From: Spirochaetia bacterium UBA6919
GTDB lineage: Bacteria; Spirochaetota; UBA6919
DNA length: 64,000 nucleotides
Assembly: GCA_002450905.1 (NCBI GenBank)
Contig: DKAT01000022.1
Location: forward strand, 1-64,000
Direction of reading: 5' to 3'
Under the pieces are notes generated by a model. That model was not told where the DNA came from, ran no database searches, and was given only the letters and a program-made list of their open reading frames with translations. This document shows, one piece after another, positions 25,923-34,124 of the stretch (position 1 is the first letter of the stretch; each line of letters opens with the position of its first letter). A program made the translations under genes and the position numbers.

Positions 25923-28082
25923 ATGTTTAGAATAAATAAGTCTATTCATTTAATCTATTTTATTGTACTTTTGATTGTTCAGTGCACCAGTTCCTTACCA
26001 AGAAATACTGATTCTTATCTCCCAGACTATCTCCCCAAGAGGAAAACAGGAATTAATTCTATTAAATTGTTTGATCAATACAAAAAACCCAGAATCAGAG
26101 CATTTTTACTAGGTAATTTAAATTATAGAAACAGATCAGAACGCCTGAAATATACAAAAAATGATATTTTAATATATAAACTCCTGTTAAAACACATATT
26201 AAATGTCCCACTACAAAATATTCATGATCACTATGATCTCACATTAAATCAATTTAAATCTGCCTTACAAGATTTTGCCCATCAAATCAAAAAAGATGAA
26301 TTAGTGCTGATTATCTATGCTGGTCATGGTAATACAGATGGCATGCCAATTTTTATAGATTCAAAAACCATTTCAGTTCATGACTTTCATCAATCCCTCA
26401 ATTCATTTAAGAATGATACAGTACTCATCATGGATTCCTGTTACTCTGCTGCTGAAGGATTAATACAATTGAATTCAAGTGAGCCCCAATCTGGAATTAG
26501 AGGTGGGATAATAAAAAAGAGGAAAAAAAATCTGTTTTATGATAAGCAAATAATGGAGCCAAGAAAGTTTAGAAACAATGTATTAAGAATTTATAGTGCC
26601 CTTGCCCATCAAGCCTCCATGGAGGGACCCTATCGAATAATAAGACCCTTTCATCCTTATTTAAAAGAGACTTACCAATTCCTGGATCAATTAGGATATA
26701 AAGGTTTTGGAAATGGCTTATTCACCCTGTTGTTTGCATCATTTTTTGCTGAAAGACATCTATCAGACGAAAATTATACCTTTGTTGACCTGTCATTATA
26801 TGTTCAGAATAAATTCTCCCACTTTCAGGAATATGGATTTCCTACCCAGCGTTCCAAAATGAATCCTTTTATCCACAATCCCTTTATAAATAAGAAAAAT
26901 TATTATGTCTTAGAAGGAAGTTTAAAAGATAAACTATTAAATAATAAAGAGATAATATATAGAAAGGCATGTGAACACCAGAATGAAGGATATTATAACA
27001 ATGCAATCAAATTATTTCAAAAAATCAAATATTACAAGGACAGTAAAATACGATTATCAGAATGCTATGTGGAGTTAGGATTACAAATCGTTTACGATAA
27101 TTCCGATGAAGCTATCCGCTTATATAACAAAGCCTTATCTTATAATAATAATTCATTTAGAGCAATCAATTTTTTAGGACAAGTCTATGATGAAATGAAA
27201 GCCAATTATAATTTATCTCTAAAATATTATCAGAAAATAGAATATTTAGCAAAAAAAAATAGAAGCCAGTTTTGGTTATCATCAGCATATATCAATATCG
27301 GTGCTATTTATCTAAAAATGGGTCAATATGATAAATCATTAAATTATTTTCAAAATGCACTAAAAAATATCCAAAAGGTATTTGGGAATTACCATCCGAT
27401 AACAGCCACTAATTATAATAATATTGGATATATATATTTTATCAAAGCCCAATATCAGAAGTCAGTTGAATATTATTTAAAATCACTAAAAGTCCTCAAA
27501 ATTATTACACATAAAAATAATTCTAATTTATCTATTATCCATAATAATATCGGACTATCTTATTATGAAATGAAGAGTTATGACCATGCATTAAATTATT
27601 TTTATAAAGCCCTTGACTATGCTAAAAAATCATTCATAAAAAACAATATCCCGATAGCTAAAAGCTATAATAATATTGGTTTAATATATACAAAAAAGGG
27701 TCAATACAACAAAGCCCTAAATCATTTTAAAATAGCTCTTATAATTTTAGAAAGGACATTGGGTAAATACCATCCAGATACTGGTATATGTTATAATAAC
27801 ATTGGATTAGTCTTAATGGATACAAAACAATTCCACAGGGCTATAGTATATTTTTCGAAAGCTCTAAAGACGTTTAAAAAGATTTTTGGAGAAATCCATT
27901 CAAATACTGGGACGATCTATCTTAATTTAGCGGGCATTTATTATGTGTTAGATAAATATGACAAAGCAATGTATTTCATTCTTAAAGCTATAAATGTATT
28001 TCAAAGAAGTCTGGGGGATAATCATCCAATGACAAAATACGCTAAACATTCACTAAAATTGATAAATAAAAAAATGGATTAA
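25923..28082 (+). CDS. caspase-like (peptidase C14) lipoprotein with C-terminal TPR repeats
   Basis: A 719-residue protein. The start at 25923 gives a signal peptide ending LLIVQC (residues 12-17), a lipobox, so the protein is a predicted lipoprotein. Residues 55-320 form a caspase/metacaspase-like fold (RIRAFLLGNLNYRN, LKYTKNDILIYKLLLKHI) with the catalytic pair His135 in IYAGHGN and Cys173 in MDSCYSA. Residues 335-719 hold about nine TPR units, several with the YNNIGLIY..KGQYNKALN.F..AL kinesin-light-chain pattern. A protease head anchored to the envelope with a protein-binding tail suggests regulated cleavage of envelope or captured proteins; this is inference. Catalytic residues are intact. 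Compare the caspase-barrel protein at 61881-63497. Confidence 0.85.
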   Translation: MFRINKSIHLIYFIVLLIVQCTSSLPRNTDSYLPDYLPKRKTGINSIKLFDQYKKPRIRAFLLGNLNYRNRSERLKYTKNDILIYKLLLKHILNVPLQNIHDHYDLTLNQFKSALQDFAHQIKKDELVLIIYAGHGNTDGMPIFIDSKTISVHDFHQSLNSFKNDTVLIMDSCYSAAEGLIQLNSSEPQSGIRGGIIKKRKKNLFYDKQIMEPRKFRNNVLRIYSALAHQASMEGPYRIIRPFHPYLKETYQFLDQLGYKGFGNGLFTLLFASFFAERHLSDENYTFVDLSLYVQNKFSHFQEYGFPTQRSKMNPFIHNPFINKKNYYVLEGSLKDKLLNNKEIIYRKACEHQNEGYYNNAIKLFQKIKYYKDSKIRLSECYVELGLQIVYDNSDEAIRLYNKALSYNNNSFRAINFLGQVYDEMKANYNLSLKYYQKIEYLAKKNRSQFWLSSAYINIGAIYLKMGQYDKSLNYFQNALKNIQKVFGNYHPITATNYNNIGYIYFIKAQYQKSVEYYLKSLKVLKIITHKNNSNLSIIHNNIGLSYYEMKSYDHALNYFYKALDYAKKSFIKNNIPIAKSYNNIGLIYTKKGQYNKALNHFKIALIILERTLGKYHPDTGICYNNIGLVLMDTKQFHRAIVYFSKALKTFKKIFGEIHSNTGTIYLNLAGIYYVLDKYDKAMYFILKAINVFQRSLGDNHPMTKYAKHSLKLINKKMD

Positions 28083-28190
28083 ATTCAAAAAATCTTTTAA
28101 AAATAAAATTAAATGAATTCAACTAGGATCGTGGGCGGAGTATTTTACAAATAATAATCTTATAATTATAAACAAAAATTAGGAGGAAAC

Positions 28191-29123
28191 ATGAATGCTC
28201 ATTATTTTTCTGTTTCAAAAAGAATTAACAAATTATTTCTATGCATTGTACTTATCTTAATATCCATTCAAAATAGCTGTGGAAGCCCTAATATACCCAG
28301 TGACAAGCAGATCCATGGATATCTTCGGTATAACAGGGATTATAATTTTAATGATTCTCATCGCATTCAAGATAGAGATGGAAAATATGTGATTGGTGAA
28401 TATGGATTTGATAGGTACTCTGCCCCCCGTGGTGCCTATGATGGGGATGGGGGGAAGTCACTTTTTTTTAAGATTAAAAATATTCGAAAAATCAAAGCTG
28501 ATAAAAAATATCCAATAAATGGTAAAGTATTTGAGACCCGTGTGGTTGCCTGGGGAAGTCCCGCCTATTATGAACGTTTTAAAATCCTGAAAGGCTATGT
28601 TATTGTTAAAAAATATGTTCAATATAAAATCCTCACCATGATGATCCATATCCAATATGGTTCACGAAAAGATTCTTTAAAAACTCTGAATCGCCTTGTT
28701 CATTTTAAAAATTCCAGTTTCTGGTTAAAATACCACGGAAAGATCAACTGGCAATCGTATGATGAGAAATCGACATATCCACGGAATGAAATAAAAATCC
28801 AATACCTGCAGGGATTCTGGAAGGGTTATGATGTTTTTTATCCTTCTGGAAAAGAGATTCATACCTTGTTGGATAAGAAATCAGAGCTATCTTATACATT
28901 AGAAATAAAGGGTCAACGTTTACGAGAGGGTATTAAAAATAAATTTAAAGTATATCAGTTAATTAAAAATCGAATTCTCCTTCCTAATAATAAAAAATAT
29001 AATCGATATGGGATTATTAATTCCATCACCCCAACCCGATTAACAATCACATGGTTTAATGAATGGGAATATGGTGGCAAACCATTTAATTCTATTTTCC
29101 GTATTTTGTATCAGAAGCAGTAA
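28191..29123 (+). CDS. lipoprotein of unknown function
   Basis: A 310-residue protein with a strong AGGAGG site. The hydrophobic signal (residues 12-31) ends SIQNSCGSP, a lipobox-like site. The mature part is rich in Tyr, Lys and Gly and predicted to be mostly beta (YDGDGGKSLFFKIKNIRK, ILKGYVIVKKYVQYKILTMMIHIQYGSRK, ILYQKQ). I do not recognise the family and see no catalytic motif. It follows the caspase-TPR lipoprotein by 108 bases on the same strand and could be a partner, but nothing proves it. Confidence 0.65.
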   Translation: MNAHYFSVSKRINKLFLCIVLILISIQNSCGSPNIPSDKQIHGYLRYNRDYNFNDSHRIQDRDGKYVIGEYGFDRYSAPRGAYDGDGGKSLFFKIKNIRKIKADKKYPINGKVFETRVVAWGSPAYYERFKILKGYVIVKKYVQYKILTMMIHIQYGSRKDSLKTLNRLVHFKNSSFWLKYHGKINWQSYDEKSTYPRNEIKIQYLQGFWKGYDVFYPSGKEIHTLLDKKSELSYTLEIKGQRLREGIKNKFKVYQLIKNRILLPNNKKYNRYGIINSITPTRLTITWFNEWEYGGKPFNSIFRILYQKQ

Positions 29124-29278
29124 TATTTCCTATTTACTATAGGATTAGACGTAAAATAATCTTTTAAATATAGACAAATCAACAACAAAATGCAAAAATT
29201 ATTAAATACATTTTGGGGTGCAGTCCAGATGGAAGAAATAGATTTTACCTTTTGTAAAGGATAAAATAAGAAAACAAT

Positions 29279-29770
29279 ATGAGGAAAAAAATTCTAGAAG
29301 GGACTTGGTTTGCTGTACCATTATTTTCAAAAAAATATGTAGTAGGAATAGCTGCAAGAATGAAAAGAAGTTGTTTGTTAGGGTATTTTTTGGGACCCAA
29401 AAGAATAAATATACCAGGCTTTGAAGAAATTAGAAATTTAAAAGCTCAAGATGCTGAGTATATTCGTATAACATATGATAGTGAATTAAAAAAAGATAAA
29501 TGGCCTATTTTAGGAAGAGATGAAAATTGGAATCGAGATGAGTTTCCTATGCCTGTATTCAAAACTATTAACAAGGATAGAGATGGTAAAGTGGTATTTG
29601 TACAAAAAACCTTTTATGGACCTAATAACCCAGAGTGGCCTATAAAACAAAAAGTCTGTTCATTAGAAGAAGTTGAGGGACTACCTGATGAAGGGTTATC
29701 TCACCCTGAAGGGTCTCTTTTAACAAATCTAGAAAAAGTGATATCGGATAAATTGGAATCAATTATTTAA
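29279..29770 (+). CDS. Imm26-family immunity-like protein
   Basis: A 163-residue cytosolic protein resembling the Imm26 family (PF15428), immunity proteins of polymorphic toxin systems: ILEGTWFAVPLFSKKYVVGIAARM at residues 5-28, then LLGYFLGPKRINIPG, matching the beta-rich start of that family. The rest (WPILGRDENWNRDEFPMPVF, RDGKVVFVQKTFYGPNNPEWPIKQKVCSLEE) fits the full-length domain. No toxin gene or toxin fragment is adjacent, so it is an orphan immunity gene or a stand-alone sensor. It precedes a second immunity-like gene by 64 bases. Confidence 0.65.
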   Translation: MRKKILEGTWFAVPLFSKKYVVGIAARMKRSCLLGYFLGPKRINIPGFEEIRNLKAQDAEYIRITYDSELKKDKWPILGRDENWNRDEFPMPVFKTINKDRDGKVVFVQKTFYGPNNPEWPIKQKVCSLEEVEGLPDEGLSHPEGSLLTNLEKVISDKLESII

Positions 29771-29834
29771 AAATGAACATTAGAACGATATTTGATTATA
29801 TATTTAATTACTATTTAAACTCTGGGGGTAGTCA

Positions 29835-30249
29835 ATGGGAGCATGGGGTACAGGTGTTTTTGAAAATGATGATGCTTTAGATTTTTTATACGAGTTACAA
29901 GATTCTGAACCCAATGAACTTATGAGGGAAGTTTTATCTAAAAGTTTATTGCTTGATTATTTGGAGGCAGGCGATGGGGAGAGAATTATTGTTTGCTGTG
30001 CTCTAATCGATACAATTATTCATGGAACAAACTATGGTCCTTATAGTGAAGAATTTCATGAGCGGGTTCAGCAAAACAAATTTTTTAATTGATATTAATC
30101 CCCTGAAAGATCTGGCTGTAAAATCATTAGAAAAGGTATTAACACCTAATTTGTCTGAATTAAATGATTCTTGGCTTGATGAAGAATTCTATTTTGAGTG
30201 GAAAAGTAATATTGAACAAATTCTAAAAAGATTTCAAAACATAGGGTAA
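29835..30249 (+). pseudogene. DUF4259-family gene broken by a one-base frameshift
   Basis: The N-terminal half (29835-30092) reads MGAWGTGVFENDDALDFLYEL..., the unmistakable opening of the DUF4259 family. It runs into a stop at a run of six T near 30081-30086. Removing one T restores the frame, and translation then continues FLIDINPLKDLAVKSLEKVL...WLDEEFYFEWKSNIEQILKRFQ to the stop at 30247-30249, which matches the expected family C-terminus. The full protein would be about 137 residues. A GGGGG-type ribosome site precedes it. DUF4259 proteins occur as small single-domain proteins of unknown, possibly immunity, function. The break could be real decay, phase variation at the T-run, or a sequencing error. 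Confidence 0.8.
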
Positions 30250-30408
30250 TTTCCTGTGTGTGAAACTGTTGCGTATTTGGTTTAATCTTTGGTTAAATTC
30301 CAGTGCTATGCAAAATAATATCCGATCGAAATAGGGTACAGTGGAAAATTTGGGTGCGCCTTGTAAACGGGGGAGTTGTGGGTTGTTGTTTGGGATTGTC
30401 AGGGGAGA

Positions 30409-30430
30409 GGGCAAACGCATAGGTTTGCCC
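30409..30430. repeat. REP-like palindrome, GGGCAAA type, copy 1
   Basis: GGGCAAACGCA...GGTTTGCCC, an imperfect inverted repeat with 8-base arms followed by CTACGGGG. The near-identical copy 2 lies at 30590-30611. Confidence 0.6.
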
Positions 30431-30505
30431 CTACGGGGTTGGAAGTAAGGAATATATCCTCGTTTGCGGTGGTTGGAACTTTGGTTCTGTTTGACATGCG
30501 GATAA

Positions 30506-30526
30506 GGACAGGTTTGAAACCTGTCC
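30506..30526. repeat. REP-like palindrome, GGACAGGTTT type
   Basis: A perfect 10-base inverted repeat, GGACAGGTTT and AAACCTGTCC around a single G, followed by CTAC as in the neighbouring palindromes. Sequences of this style are widespread intergenic repeats in environmental bacteria. Confidence 0.6.
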
Positions 30527-30589
30527 CTACAGAAGGTATGAAGTATGTGCAGGGGTTGGCCTGTGTGTCAATTCAGTCGGTACAAGTTA

Positions 30590-30611
30590 GGGCAAACACA
30601 TAGATTTGCCC
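30590..30611. repeat. REP-like palindrome, GGGCAAA type, copy 2
   Basis: GGGCAAACACA...GATTTGCCC, differing from copy 1 at two positions, followed by CTCCGG. Confidence 0.6.
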
Positions 30612-30700
30612 CTCCGGTGTTACAGATTATTCCGACTAGGCTCAATGACCAAATTATAGTGAGGGGACTGTAATCTGCCTTTCGTTTCTCTATAATTTTT

Positions 30701-30727
30701 CCCATAATTTTCCCATAATTTTCCCAT
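30701..30727. repeat. 11-bp phased CCCAT repeat, copy B
   Basis: CCCAT units at 30701, 30712 and 30723, exactly 11 bases apart, in the repeated unit CCCATAATTTT. It is followed by a GAGTCCCC arm complementary to GGGGAC at 30663-30668, so the array lies in the loop of a larger inverted repeat. Confidence 0.65.
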
Positions 30728-31045
30728 GAGTCCCCTTTTATTCCTAAATATGTAAGAATCATTTCGGATGTGGAAAGATAGTTACAAGTGTTCAGATAAA
30801 TCTGCAATATGAACTTGTTATTCTGGTGAATATAAATGAAAATAATTTGGTCGTGATAGTTTTTTGACTGAAGTTAATAACCCTGACCAATGACCCTTTG
30901 ACAGGGCTCCGGGTGATGAAATCAGTTCTTTATATAGCACTTCCAATAATTTGTCTGATTTATGCTTAATACAAAATAATTACTTCATAATGAAAAAAAT
31001 ATTATATTATATCATTATCAAACCCATTTCGTGCAGGTCTAGTTG

Positions 31046-31975
31046 ATGTCGAATCAAAATATAACCATAGATGATGTAGAACTCCATTTAAGTCAAGCGG
31101 ATGATTTGAATATCCCTATTGTAGGAATGTATGATCTTCAGCAGCAGTTAGAAGCCTGTTGGCTGGTTCTTGAAGATGGGGATATCCCTCTTGTACCTAG
31201 ATTATTAGGGCGTCCCGGAGTGGGAAAAACCACTTTAGCCTATGCTGTAGGGAAGAAACTGAATAATGAAGTCTATATATTCCAGTGTACAATGGATACA
31301 CGCCCTGAAGATCTTATTATCACCCCTGTCATTGAAGGAAGTAATCAGCAAGGATTATTTAATAAATCCAAGGGACTTATCCGATATCAGGCTTCCCCTC
31401 TTGTAACAGCTATGATTCGTGGTGGGATTGCTATTTTGGATGAAGGAAATCGGATGAGTGAGAAGAGCTGGGCAAGTTTAGCTCCTCTTTTTGATAATCG
31501 TCGTTATGTGGAATCCATTACAGCAGGGATTAAAATTAAAGCTCATCCCAATTTTCGCTGTTGTGTTACGATGAATGACGACTCTTCAACTTTTGAAGTC
31601 CCGGAATATATTATGTCAAGACTCCAACCACAAATTTATGTTGATTTTCCAAGTCAGAATGAAGAAAGAGAGATTCTTAAGATCAATCTCCCCCAAGCTG
31701 AAGATTTTTTAATAGACATGATGAGTGGCTTTCTTAGTCGTGCCCATCGTTTTGAGGAACCCTTTACAACCCGTGATGGTATCCATATTATTCGATTTGC
31801 AAGAAGAATTAAGCATCAGAGAAATATATCCCTGGAAGAAGCTATAATACAATCTATAGAACAGGTTCTTGGAAAGGATGCTGTTAACTATCTTGATCCA
31901 AACTACCAACCACAATTTAAATCTTCGCCTGACTATTGGGGTGACGTCTATGAAGATGACGATGAATTGGTCTGA
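31046..31975 (+). CDS. MoxR/CbbQ-like AAA+ ATPase
   Basis: A 309-residue single-domain AAA+ protein. Walker A is GRPGVGKTT (55-63), Walker B is IAILDEGN (128-135), sensor 1 is VTMNDDS around Asn177, and SRLQP (191-195) holds a candidate arginine finger. The order and the CTMDTRPEDLIITP segment after Walker A match the MoxR/NorQ/CbbQ (AAA_5) group, which remodel partner proteins that usually contain VWA domains. No VWA gene is adjacent; instead the next gene overlaps it by 26 bases. The ATG at 31046 is favoured over the TTG one codon earlier by its spacing from AGG at 31035. Probably cytosolic. Confidence 0.88.
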   Translation: MSNQNITIDDVELHLSQADDLNIPIVGMYDLQQQLEACWLVLEDGDIPLVPRLLGRPGVGKTTLAYAVGKKLNNEVYIFQCTMDTRPEDLIITPVIEGSNQQGLFNKSKGLIRYQASPLVTAMIRGGIAILDEGNRMSEKSWASLAPLFDNRRYVESITAGIKIKAHPNFRCCVTMNDDSSTFEVPEYIMSRLQPQIYVDFPSQNEEREILKINLPQAEDFLIDMMSGFLSRAHRFEEPFTTRDGIHIIRFARRIKHQRNISLEEAIIQSIEQVLGKDAVNYLDPNYQPQFKSSPDYWGDVYEDDDELV

Positions 31976-33926
31976 TAATTATTTCCAGATTGACAATATC
32001 TATTGCATCCCATCAGTACATGGATCTATAGACTTTGGTCAACGTGTTCGCAGTGCCTATTTTGATGTTAAACCTGATTGCATTGCAGTTGAGCTTCCTG
32101 ATAGCCTAATGAGCCCTATATTACAGGGGATTAAGCGACTACCCTACTTATCCGTTATTAGTTTCCTGGATACCTTTGATGAGGATAAAAATACTTCTAC
32201 TTATCATTATATCCCAATCCAGCCTTGTGATTCTATTATAGAAGCATGTCGTTTAGCTGTTGAGAATGGAATTGAATTGTATTTTGTAGACCGGGATATG
32301 ACTGGAATACCAATCCCTACTTCCCATAATCCAGATACGTATTATATCAATAAAATTGGTCTGAGGAACTACTGTAATAATTATTTAAAATATTTAAAAC
32401 CATCAGAACTGGGATCAGTCCATTATCTACGGGAACAAGAAATGGCATATCGTGTTCAAAAGATGTCTACAGCATATAAAAAAGTACTTTTTGTCTATGG
32501 ATTGTATCACCATCCACGAATTGTTGAGTTCATCCAGAATCCCGTTGAACAGCTTATTCCCAATACAGTAGTCCGTAAGGATATTCAAATCTTTCATCTT
32601 GATGAATCTTCCTATAATAAAGTACTTGGAACAATGCCATTTCAAAATTACCTCTATGAGATAGGTCGAAAGGGGTTAACCAGTTTTCATATTGGATTAG
32701 AATTACCACCAGAAGATACTCACAAGGATACAGAGTCAAAACAAATTGAAGAATTTCACCAAAAAATACGTCATACTGCCCATCGTATTCGTAACATGGA
32801 AACTCAGGATACTCAAGTCGATCAATATGATAATCTCCATGAACTGATGATTCAGTCAAGGAGATTGTATTTCAGGGAATGGGATGACAAGGCTTCATCA
32901 GGAAAATTATCTATCGCTTTGAAATTTGCTAGGAATTATGCACTTGTTAATGAGTATCTCGTTCCTTCTCCTTATCAATTAGTTATTGCAGCAAAAAATA
33001 CTTTGAATGATGACTTTGCATGGGAACTTATCAGAGTGTTAAACTTCTATCCATTTATGGAAAATGAAGATGATTTAAGATTATTTTCAAATGCCCTTAA
33101 AGCACCAGACCATAACCGCAAGATTACTTATAAACCTTATCTACCCACAGAACCATGGATAATAGGTAAGATTCCTATTAAGAAGCGACCTCGGGAAGGA
33201 CGATCTGGTGATTGGAACAAGGTATGGAATATGGGATATACTCTCATTTCTTATCCAGCTGAAGATATAATAATTGAAAACTATTTCCACTATCTCAGAA
33301 AGAAAGGACGGGCTATATTAGAAAAAGAGCATACTCGTACCGTGGAATTCCAGAATTCGATACTTGATGGATTGGATATCAAAGAGACAATACGTAATCT
33401 CCATCTTGGGAAACTCTATGTCAAAGAGCAAACTCAAATCAAAGGAGATGTGGGTACTGTTGTCGTCATATTTGATGAGAAAGATCCTGAAAATAGGTAC
33501 TCATTCACGATGACATGGTATGCAGAACACCAAAATGAGTCTGATCTTGTCTTATACTCTACACCACCTGGAGAGAAGCTTGTGGGGCCTGGTATTAGTA
33601 GGGCTGAGTATGGTGGATTACTATCTGTATTCCCTCCCCGCGGTATTCGGGAAGTCTGGTCTGATCATCGTTTTGATAGAGCGAAATCCAAGGCTGAACG
33701 ATTACTATTAGCTGGTATCCACTATTCTGAGAAACGATATATAATTTATGTTGCTCCTAACCCTCCGAGGCGATATTTATATTCCATTTCCGAGCGTTAT
33801 GGACACCATGTTATATATATCCCTCTCACTCAACTTTCTGAAACAATGATTAAGAAAGTTCGGTTCTTTCATTTTCTTTCTGATAGACGATTGAGAAGTA
33901 TTGCTTCCCGATATATCCGCTTATAA
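31950..33926 (+). CDS. TraB/TIKI-superfamily-like predicted hydrolase, partner of the AAA+ ATPase
   Basis: A 658-residue soluble protein. The start at 31950 lies inside the ATPase gene, with GGGGTG upstream; other in-frame ATGs are at 31956 and 31962. Residues 14-200 look like the TraB/TIKI/EreA-ChaN fold: PSVHGS (His24), PDCIAVELPD (Glu48), YFVDRD, LREQEMAYRV near 160, and a GxxH motif GLYH (184-187). DUF5682 proteins, which also pair with MoxR ATPases, look similar. Residues 200-460 are helical. Residues 470-658 (GKLYVKEQTQIKG, LLSVFPPRGIREVWSDHRF, RYIIYVAPNPPRRYLYSISERYG) form a domain I do not recognise. Activity is not known; the overlap argues strongly for a joint function with the ATPase. 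Confidence 0.7.
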   Translation: MKMTMNWSDNYFQIDNIYCIPSVHGSIDFGQRVRSAYFDVKPDCIAVELPDSLMSPILQGIKRLPYLSVISFLDTFDEDKNTSTYHYIPIQPCDSIIEACRLAVENGIELYFVDRDMTGIPIPTSHNPDTYYINKIGLRNYCNNYLKYLKPSELGSVHYLREQEMAYRVQKMSTAYKKVLFVYGLYHHPRIVEFIQNPVEQLIPNTVVRKDIQIFHLDESSYNKVLGTMPFQNYLYEIGRKGLTSFHIGLELPPEDTHKDTESKQIEEFHQKIRHTAHRIRNMETQDTQVDQYDNLHELMIQSRRLYFREWDDKASSGKLSIALKFARNYALVNEYLVPSPYQLVIAAKNTLNDDFAWELIRVLNFYPFMENEDDLRLFSNALKAPDHNRKITYKPYLPTEPWIIGKIPIKKRPREGRSGDWNKVWNMGYTLISYPAEDIIIENYFHYLRKKGRAILEKEHTRTVEFQNSILDGLDIKETIRNLHLGKLYVKEQTQIKGDVGTVVVIFDEKDPENRYSFTMTWYAEHQNESDLVLYSTPPGEKLVGPGISRAEYGGLLSVFPPRGIREVWSDHRFDRAKSKAERLLLAGIHYSEKRYIIYVAPNPPRRYLYSISERYGHHVIYIPLTQLSETMIKKVRFFHFLSDRRLRSIASRYIRL

Positions 33927-34015
33927 TCAATCCCAAATTAAGTTATATATAATAATACAGCTATAAATTGATATGAATAGAAGTTATTAAAATACAGAGA
34001 ATAAGATGGATCACA

Positions 34016-34042
34016 ATCGGAATTAAAAATTCTGGTTCCGAT
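34016..34042. repeat. 27-nt palindromic repeat, copy 1
   Basis: Arms ATCGGAA and TTCCGAT enclose an A/T-rich loop; total 27 bases. A second hairpin, GTGAT/ATCAC, follows at once. It lies between convergent genes (the TraB-like gene and xerD), where it may act as a bidirectional transcription end. Same-length copies are at 39668 and 56224. Confidence 0.7.
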
Positions 34043-34124
34043 AGTGATTTATATCACCAGAATACCATAAAAATTAAGCTACTTGACTATATTATTGGAT
34101 AGATTAAAATCATATGTTCACTGT

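Larger units (their letters stand above)
30250..31045. other. gene-free region with several short palindromic repeats
   Basis: About 800 bases without a credible gene between the DUF4259 remnant and the AAA+ gene. It contains three REP-like palindromes (30409-30611), an 11-bp-phased CCCAT array at 30701-30727 flanked by AGGGGACT (30662-30669) and AGTCCCCT (30729-30736), and otherwise AT-rich sequence. The G-rich composition of 30360-30620 is unlike its surroundings. Confidence 0.6.

Noticed and set aside
30376..30603. A 75-residue plus-strand reading frame
   Set aside because: It is made of the REP-like palindromes and has no family resemblance or ribosome site.
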